In this document: in pieces, positions 59,021-64,000 of the stretch
How the letters are laid out: each line of letters starts with the position of its first letter
How positions within the stretch are numbered: the stretch's first letter is position 1
DNA from: Streptomyces dioscori
Lineage (GTDB): Bacteria > Actinomycetota > Actinomycetes > Streptomycetales > Streptomycetaceae
Length of the DNA stretch: 64,000 nucleotides
NCBI RefSeq assembly: GCF_003024195.1
Contig: NZ_KZ679042.1
Location: forward strand, 434,001 to 498,000
Direction of reading: 5' to 3'
Translations under genes and position numbers: made by a program
The notes under the pieces: generated by a model
What the model saw: only the letters and a program-made list of their open reading frames with translations
The model's database searches: none
What the model was told of the DNA's origin: nothing

Positions 59021-61486
59021 ATGAAGGGGGCAGAGGGCAACGGGGGGACCGGTGAACTGCCGGAGTCCAGTGCGTCGTTCGGCCCGCTCGTGGTCTCCTC
59101 GCCGATTCTGCGGGCCGCACACGTCGTCCTGCCCGAGGAGAGTCCCGACCCGGTGCTGCTGCCGTCGATCACCCTGCTGGACCGGACGGCGTCCCACGGC
59201 GGCGACCGCGAAGAACTGCCCCTGCCGTCGGGGCGACTGCTCGCCGGGCAGTACCGGCTCATCCGGCCGCTGGGCTACGGCGGGATGGGCGAGGTCTATC
59301 TCGCGCTCGACACCAAGGTCGACAACCGCGAGGTCGCCATCAAGATCCTCCACCCGCAGCAGGCGGCGGCCTCGTCGGGCGCCCTGGCCCAGGAGCGGCG
59401 GGCCCTGGTCGATCTCAGCCACGGCGACATCATCCGCGTCTTCAACTACGGACACCATCCGGAGGTAGGCGACTTCCTCGTCCTGCAGTACGTGGACGGC
59501 CTCACGCTGGAAGAGGTACGGGCACGGGTCCAGGTGAACCCGGACGAGTTCGGCGGCGGTCGCTTCCACGAGTTCGTACTCGCCTACGGGGTGAGGATCC
59601 TGGCCGCTCTCGGGCATCTGCACGCCGACCGGCCCGGCAAGGTCTACGGCGACCTCAAGCCGGACAACGTGATGCACGACGGCACCGCCACGAAGATCAT
59701 CGATGTGGGGAGCGTCCGCTCCGCCGGGCTGCCCGGCCACACCACGGAGGGCTTCCGGGCCCCGACCGTCGGCCCACGCGGCCAGTCGACCGGCCAGGAC
59801 GACCTGTTCAGCCTCGGGGAGACCCTGCGGAGGCTGAGCGGTCTGGGGCGCTGCCCCGGTGACCTGGCCGAGCTGGCCCGCCTGGACATGATCGGTCCGC
59901 CGGCCGGCACCCGGGAGTCACCGGGCACGGACGACACGCCCCGCCACCCCGGGACGCTCCCCATGACGGCGCCTCCTCCCCACGGACTCGGCCTGGTCTC
60001 GCTCGCCCGGGTACTGCACCGCGCCACCCGCGCCGAACGCGCCGAACGGTTCGCCACCGCGCGCGAGATGGAGGAACAACTGCGCGGTGTGTTCCGGGAG
60101 TTGCGGTCGCTGCGGACCGGAGTGGAGACCTTCGAGCCCTCCCCCCTCTTCTTCCAGTCGCCGTACGCGCTCGACGCGGCCCTCGGTTCGGCACCGCCCG
60201 TCACCCGGTGGGCCGCCCCCGACGCGCCCGCCCCCTACGCACCGCCGTCGCCCGCCGAGGTCGCCAGCCGGCTGCCCGTACCCCGGCCCGATCCGCAGGA
60301 CCTCCATCACGCCGAACTCAGCAGGCTGGCCGACGCGGCTCCCGAGGCGCTGCTGCAGCACACCGGGGACTGGCGGGACTCGCCGGAGGTCCTGCTGCTG
60401 CGCTGCCGTCTGCGGTTGCGCAGCGCGGGGAGCGGCACCTCGGCCGCCCGACGAGAACTGCGGTCCGCCGAGACCCTGATCGGCGCCGAACTCGCCCCGC
60501 ACGACTGGCGGCTCGACTGGCACCGCGGACTGCTCGCGCTCGGCCAGGACCGGGTCGGGGCGGCCCGGCGCCACTTCGACGAGGTGTTCGCGGCGATCCC
60601 GGGCGAGTACGCGCCGAAGCTGGCCCTCGGCTACTGCGCCGAGCGCCTCGGCCGCTGGCAGGAGGCACTGACGTTCTACGAGGCGGTCCGGCTGCGCAAT
60701 CCGTCCCTCGGCAGTGCCGCGTTCGGCGCGGCGCGGGCCCGTCTCGCGCTGGGCGGGGAGCCCGCGTGGGACGACGCCGTACGGGCCCTGGACGCGGTGC
60801 CGCAGCACTCACGGCACCGGACCGCCGCGCGGACGGCCGCCGTACGCGTCGGCGTCGAGCACGCGCGCACCGCCGAGCGTCCGGACGAGGCGGCCGACCG
60901 GCTCCGGGAGGTGCTGGCGAGGCTGGCCCGGCTGTTCCACGCGCACGGGCTGACGGACGAGCAGGCCCGGGTCCGTATGACGGCGGAGGTGTGGGAGGCG
61001 GTACGGGGAGCCCTCGGCCGGGGCGCGATCGACGCGGCGGGGCTGGCCGGGCTCGCCGCGGGGGCCGACGCGCGGCTGGGGCTTCCCTCCGACGAACCCG
61101 GGCTGCGCAGGGAGCTCTCCCGTCTCTATGTCACCCTCGCGCACCAGGCGGCCCGTTCCGCCGTCGCCGAGGACGGGGCCGTCGCCGAGACCCTGCTGGA
61201 CCGTGCCTACGCGGTCCGCCCGCTCGCCTTCCGGCACCATCGGGACAGCCCGTGGCTCGGAAAGCGGGCGACGGCCTGGCTGCGGACGATCGCCCATACG
61301 CCGTCGCAGACATCGCAGACATCGCAGACATCGCATGCGTCCCAGACGTCCCAGACGTCGCAGAGGCCGCCTCAAGGATTCCCGGAGCCTGAGGAGCCGC
61401 AGGAGTCACAGAGATCGCAGGGGCCGCAGGGGCCGCAGGGGCCGCAGGGGCCGCAGGGGGAGAACGTCCGGACGGCCCGCGAGTGA
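59021..61486 (+). CDS. PknG-like Ser/Thr protein kinase with TPR-like region and repetitive tail
   Basis: The ATG at 59021 gives 821 residues. The kinase domain shows GYGGMGEVYLALD (about residue 85), the ATP lysine Lys108 in VAIKIL, the catalytic loop YGDLKPDNVM with Asp211, Lys213 and Asn216, and DVG at 228-230. The absence of Arg before Asp211 makes it a non-RD kinase, as in PknG. No rubredoxin cysteines precede the kinase. Helical TPR-like repeats follow (about residues 420-740: RRHFDEVFAAIPGEYAPKLA, RWQEALTFYEAVRLRNPSLG). The tail is repetitive (SQTSQTSQ, GPQGPQG). It overlaps the membrane protein gene by four bases. Confidence 0.88.
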   Translation: MKGAEGNGGTGELPESSASFGPLVVSSPILRAAHVVLPEESPDPVLLPSITLLDRTASHGGDREELPLPSGRLLAGQYRLIRPLGYGGMGEVYLALDTKVDNREVAIKILHPQQAAASSGALAQERRALVDLSHGDIIRVFNYGHHPEVGDFLVLQYVDGLTLEEVRARVQVNPDEFGGGRFHEFVLAYGVRILAALGHLHADRPGKVYGDLKPDNVMHDGTATKIIDVGSVRSAGLPGHTTEGFRAPTVGPRGQSTGQDDLFSLGETLRRLSGLGRCPGDLAELARLDMIGPPAGTRESPGTDDTPRHPGTLPMTAPPPHGLGLVSLARVLHRATRAERAERFATAREMEEQLRGVFRELRSLRTGVETFEPSPLFFQSPYALDAALGSAPPVTRWAAPDAPAPYAPPSPAEVASRLPVPRPDPQDLHHAELSRLADAAPEALLQHTGDWRDSPEVLLLRCRLRLRSAGSGTSAARRELRSAETLIGAELAPHDWRLDWHRGLLALGQDRVGAARRHFDEVFAAIPGEYAPKLALGYCAERLGRWQEALTFYEAVRLRNPSLGSAAFGAARARLALGGEPAWDDAVRALDAVPQHSRHRTAARTAAVRVGVEHARTAERPDEAADRLREVLARLARLFHAHGLTDEQARVRMTAEVWEAVRGALGRGAIDAAGLAGLAAGADARLGLPSDEPGLRRELSRLYVTLAHQAARSAVAEDGAVAETLLDRAYAVRPLAFRHHRDSPWLGKRATAWLRTIAHTPSQTSQTSQTSHASQTSQTSQRPPQGFPEPEEPQESQRSQGPQGPQGPQGPQGENVRTARE
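61304..61366 (+). repeat. Seven 9-base tandem units inside the kinase gene
   Basis: TCGCAGACA and close variants repeat from 61304 to 61366 and encode Ser-Gln-Thr units. A second set, four exact GGGCCGCAG units at 61421-61456, encodes Gly-Pro-Gln. Multiples of three bases keep the frame, so the tail length may vary between strains. Confidence 0.9.
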
Positions 61487-62721
61487 CCGGTGCGGTACGA
61501 CGCGGACGTACGGCCGGGGTCGCGGGTGCCGCCGCGCCGCCCGAAACCCCACGGCCCGCAGGTCCGCGCCGGGCCGCGCGGGGAGCCGTGGCCGTCGTCG
61601 CCGAACTCGCCCGCCGGCTCTGGCGCTTCCTGTGGCCCTCGCCCGCCGGCCGCCGCAACCGCGCGTTCCTGCGGGACCGGCTCATCGCGCTGCCCCTGCT
61701 CTTCGTGGTGGCGTTCGGCACGCTCGGGTGGGCCTACCTGGACGTACGGGACGACTCGGCGTATCTGCGTGACCGGCTGGCGCCCGCGCTGGTCGGCCTC
61801 GCGAACGCCAAGGCGTCCCTGTTCATCGCGCAGGGGGAGGCCGAGAAGAACCTCGCCGAGGCGGGGGCGGCCGACCTCGGCGGCCTCAGCGAGCGGTACC
61901 GCACCCGGGTGGCGCGGGCCACGCAGAGCCTCAACCAGGTCACCCGCAGCGGAGCCCTGACCGTGGCCGAGGAGCAGGAGTTGCGTGTGGTGTCCGCGCT
62001 GGTCGTCGACTACACAGGATGGATCGGCCGGGCGCAGATCCACGCGAACGACGCCGTGCTGCGGGACGCCGAACTGACCTACGCGCGCAGCATGCTCTGT
62101 TCGCAACCGGTCGCCGCCGCGGACCGGCAGGACCGCTACCCGCCGTGTCCGCCGTCGACCGGTTCCGGCGCGACCTCGATCGTGGACCGCGTCACAGGGA
62201 TGGAGCGGGAGTTGCGCGAGCGGCTCGCGGAACGGGCCGCCTGGGGCGGGGGCGTGCTCACCGCGGCCGTGGTCTGCGGCCTCGCCCTCGTGCTGCTCGC
62301 CGTCGGGCTCTGGCGCACCGTGGTGTTCCTGCGCCGCCGCTTCCGGATCCGGCTCAGCGTTCCGCTGGCGGCAGCCGCCCTGCCGCTGCTCGCCGTACCG
62401 CTCCTCGCGGCCGACGCGCTGCTCGCGCAGAACGCCCAGGCACGGTCCGCGCCCCTGGCCGACGCGCTCGCCGAGCGGACCTCCCCGCAGACGGAGACGA
62501 TCGCCGAGGAACGCCCCTTCGACGGCCCCGACCCCCACGCCATCGAGGTACTGGAGACCCGGATCGACGAGACGCTGTCCGACGGCAGGCTCCCCTTTCT
62601 CGACGGAGTCGCGCCCTTCGTCCTCCCCGCCGGTCTGCTCGCCGCCGGTCTCGTCGGCGGCACCCTGCACGCGTACCGCCGCGAATATCTCGTCGTCGCC
62701 CGCCCGGGAGCCGTCTCATGA
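61483..62721 (+). CDS. GlnX-like membrane protein linking binding protein to kinase
   Basis: The GTG overlaps the kinase stop and gives 412 residues. After a basic N-terminus there is a first membrane segment (LIALPLLFVVAFGTLGWAYL), an extracytoplasmic domain of about 165 residues (AYLRDRLAPALVGLANAKAS, RYRTRVARATQSLNQV), a second segment (GVLTAAVVCGLALVLLAVGL), then a third (LSVPLAAAALPLLAVPLLAA) and a short outer domain before a fourth (FVLPAGLLAAGLVGGTL). This architecture resembles mycobacterial GlnX, which couples the glutamine-binding GlnH to PknG. It lacks ABC-transporter permease motifs. It overlaps the next gene by four bases. Confidence 0.78.
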   Translation: MTGAVRRGRTAGVAGAAAPPETPRPAGPRRAARGAVAVVAELARRLWRFLWPSPAGRRNRAFLRDRLIALPLLFVVAFGTLGWAYLDVRDDSAYLRDRLAPALVGLANAKASLFIAQGEAEKNLAEAGAADLGGLSERYRTRVARATQSLNQVTRSGALTVAEEQELRVVSALVVDYTGWIGRAQIHANDAVLRDAELTYARSMLCSQPVAAADRQDRYPPCPPSTGSGATSIVDRVTGMERELRERLAERAAWGGGVLTAAVVCGLALVLLAVGLWRTVVFLRRRFRIRLSVPLAAAALPLLAVPLLAADALLAQNAQARSAPLADALAERTSPQTETIAEERPFDGPDPHAIEVLETRIDETLSDGRLPFLDGVAPFVLPAGLLAAGLVGGTLHAYRREYLVVARPGAVS

Positions 62722-64000
62722 CCCGCCGACCGACCGCCCTGCGCGGGATGCGTGTCCTGCTCGGAATGCGTGTCCTGCGGGGGCTACGGGCGCTGCGTGT
62801 CCTGATGGCCGGATGTCTGCTCGTCCTGGTCCCCGGCTGCGCCTCGGACACCCCGGACCCCCTCGTCGTCCTGGGCCCGTGGACCGGCAAGGAGGGCGAA
62901 GCCTTCGAGGCCGCGCTCCAGCGGCTCGACGACGGGACCGGCAGGACGTACACCTACGAGGGCACCCGGTCCCTGCGCGAGACCCTCGTCTCGCAGCTGG
63001 AGGCGGACACTCCGCCGGACGTGGCGGTCCTCAACAGCATCGGCGAACTCACCGAGTACGCCCGCCGCGGCAAGCTGAAGCCGCTCGCCGCGCCGACCCG
63101 CGAGCGCGCCTTCTCCCCCTGGGCGCCGGAACTCCTGGTCGACGGCAGCCGCAGTACCTACTGGGTACCGCTGAAAGTCGACCTGAAGAGCCTGGTGTGG
63201 AGCAAGAAGGGCACGCCGAGCGACGATCCGACGTGGTGCGTGGGGCTCGCCTCGCAGGCCACCTCGGGCTGGCCCGGCACGGACTGGATCGAGGACATCC
63301 TGCTCCACCAGGCGGGTACCGACCCCTACGAGAAATGGGCCACGAGCAGGCTCAGCTGGCGCGACCCGGACGTCGTACGGGCGTGGACGACCTGGGCGCG
63401 GCTCCTCGACGGCCGCACCGAGGACTCCGTCGAACAGTCGCTGACCACGTCGTACGAGGGCACGTCCGGACCGGCCGGTCCCCGCGGACTGCTGAACTCC
63501 CCCGGCTTCGAGTGCACCCACGAACACCAGAGCGCCTTCATCCGGTACGTGTACGCGGGCGACGACATCCGGGTGGAGCCGTCGGCCCGGTTCCTGGGCG
63601 GGCGGGCCGAGAACCGGGACACGTTCGAGGTCGCCGGTGACATGGCGGCCGTCTTCAGCGACGACCCGGACGCACAGGAACTGGTCGAGCGGCTGTCGAG
63701 CCCGGCCGGGCGGGAGCGGTGGCGGGCCGAGGCGGACCCGGCGGTGCGTCCGCTGTTCCCGGACACGAAGGGACTGCCTCCCACCGAGTCCGCGAACACC
63801 GTCGAGCAGGAGATCGACGGCCTGCTCAACTCGACGGCCCGCACCCTGTGTTTCGACGCCTCGGACGTGATGCCGCCCGAACTGCGGGACGCCTTCCACC
63901 GGGCGGTCCTGGAGTTCTTCCGCGACCCCGCGAAGAAGCGTCTCGACTCGCTGCTGCAGCAGTTGGAGACCATCCGGGTCCAGGTGGACGAGGACGCGGA
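62718..64000 (+). CDS. Extracellular solute-binding lipoprotein, family 1-like, incomplete at window end
   Basis: The ATG overlaps the previous stop (ATGA) and the frame runs off the window. The n-region is odd: LRGMRVLLGMRVLRGLRALR repeats a short motif, then LMAGCLLVLVPGC gives a lipobox with Cys41. The mature part matches family 1 (MalE-type) binding proteins: LVVLGPWTGKEGEAFEAALQ, DVAVLNSIGELTEYARRGKL, TYWVPLKVDLKSLVWSKKG and GWPGTDWIEDILLHQAGTDPYEKW. It binds a solute, possibly a sugar, outside the membrane and, with the membrane protein, may signal to the kinase. No permease or ATPase gene follows inside the window, but the downstream side is not seen. Confidence 0.85.
   Translation, partial: MTRRPTALRGMRVLLGMRVLRGLRALRVLMAGCLLVLVPGCASDTPDPLVVLGPWTGKEGEAFEAALQRLDDGTGRTYTYEGTRSLRETLVSQLEADTPPDVAVLNSIGELTEYARRGKLKPLAAPTRERAFSPWAPELLVDGSRSTYWVPLKVDLKSLVWSKKGTPSDDPTWCVGLASQATSGWPGTDWIEDILLHQAGTDPYEKWATSRLSWRDPDVVRAWTTWARLLDGRTEDSVEQSLTTSYEGTSGPAGPRGLLNSPGFECTHEHQSAFIRYVYAGDDIRVEPSARFLGGRAENRDTFEVAGDMAAVFSDDPDAQELVERLSSPAGRERWRAEADPAVRPLFPDTKGLPPTESANTVEQEIDGLLNSTARTLCFDASDVMPPELRDAFHRAVLEFFRDPAKKRLDSLLQQLETIRVQVDEDA

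Noticed and set aside
62718..64000. Naming the lipoprotein GlnH from gene order
   Set aside because: The visible motifs are of family 1 (MalE-type) rather than the amino-acid-binding family 3 type of GlnH, so only the operon logic is compared.

Overview
The window is a chromosomal stretch from a Streptomyces-like actinomycete. It has very high GC, GTG and TTG starts behind GGAGG-type ribosome sites, Tat and lipoprotein exporters, F420/PPOX and DUF574-type methyltransferase genes, a MEDS/STAS regulator pair, and a dispersed intergenic hairpin repeat (core GGGGCGCGGGGAACTGCGCG) present in at least nine copies. No prophage, integrase, transposase or CRISPR array was seen.

Layout. 1-1.3 kb: 5' end of a UvrA-like gene and a toxin-antitoxin pair with a perfect palindrome at its promoter. 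1.3-10.3 kb: a secreted PA14-GH2 glycosidase divergent from a LacI regulator and a YtfQRT/YjfF-type sugar ABC transporter, predicted to scavenge galactofuranose or a similar furanose. 10.5-21.9 kb: mostly single genes (YbdK ligase, ABC exporter, FAD monooxygenase, Lys-rich coiled-coil protein, acetyltransferase, a LigA-type DNA ligase, small unknown proteins, a membrane EEP-family protein) plus an unusual tRNA-Gly(UCC)-like gene with its own terminator.

21.9-29.0 kb is the most interesting region. A five-gene operon of the STM4015, STM4014, STM4013, STM4012 and STM4011 families (LRR-like protein, ATP-grasp-like protein, metallo-hydrolase, two radical SAM enzymes) is divergent from a two-gene operon (GHAH-motif protein and DUF6745 protein). 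Both face outward from a pair of sites matching the actinobacterial RecA-independent (PafBC-type) DNA-damage promoter, TTGTCAGTG-N8-TAnnnT. A third copy of the motif precedes the LigA-type ligase at 16.6 kb and predicts a leaderless mRNA. The function of the STM401x set is unknown; damage-inducible production of a modified small molecule or peptide is my inference.

29-35 kb: zinc-ribbon protein, STAS and MEDS/HATPase regulators, a fluoroacetate-dehalogenase-like hydrolase, an SRPBCC protein, a YihY/BrkB membrane protein and a class V aminotransferase. 35.6-49 kb: a secreted discoidin/beta-helix protein, a long GAPDH, and a three-gene glycosidase operon (GH127-like, GH106-like, GH78) for rhamnose/arabinose-containing plant polymers, with two TTGAATCGTT operator-like sites upstream. 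49-50.6 kb: methyltransferase and PPOX protein.

50.7-57 kb: an aromatic-acid CoA operon (cupin, thioesterase, 2-aminobenzoate/benzoate-type CoA ligase, fused flavin monooxygenase/OYE reductase) divergent from a Rid-family gene. 57-64 kb: an array of the dispersed repeat, a metallophosphoesterase, and an overlapping operon of PknG-like kinase, membrane protein and solute-binding lipoprotein (cut by the window end). The last operon resembles the mycobacterial pknG-glnX-glnH signalling operon, but with a different class of binding protein.

All family assignments are from reading motifs; no database search was run.
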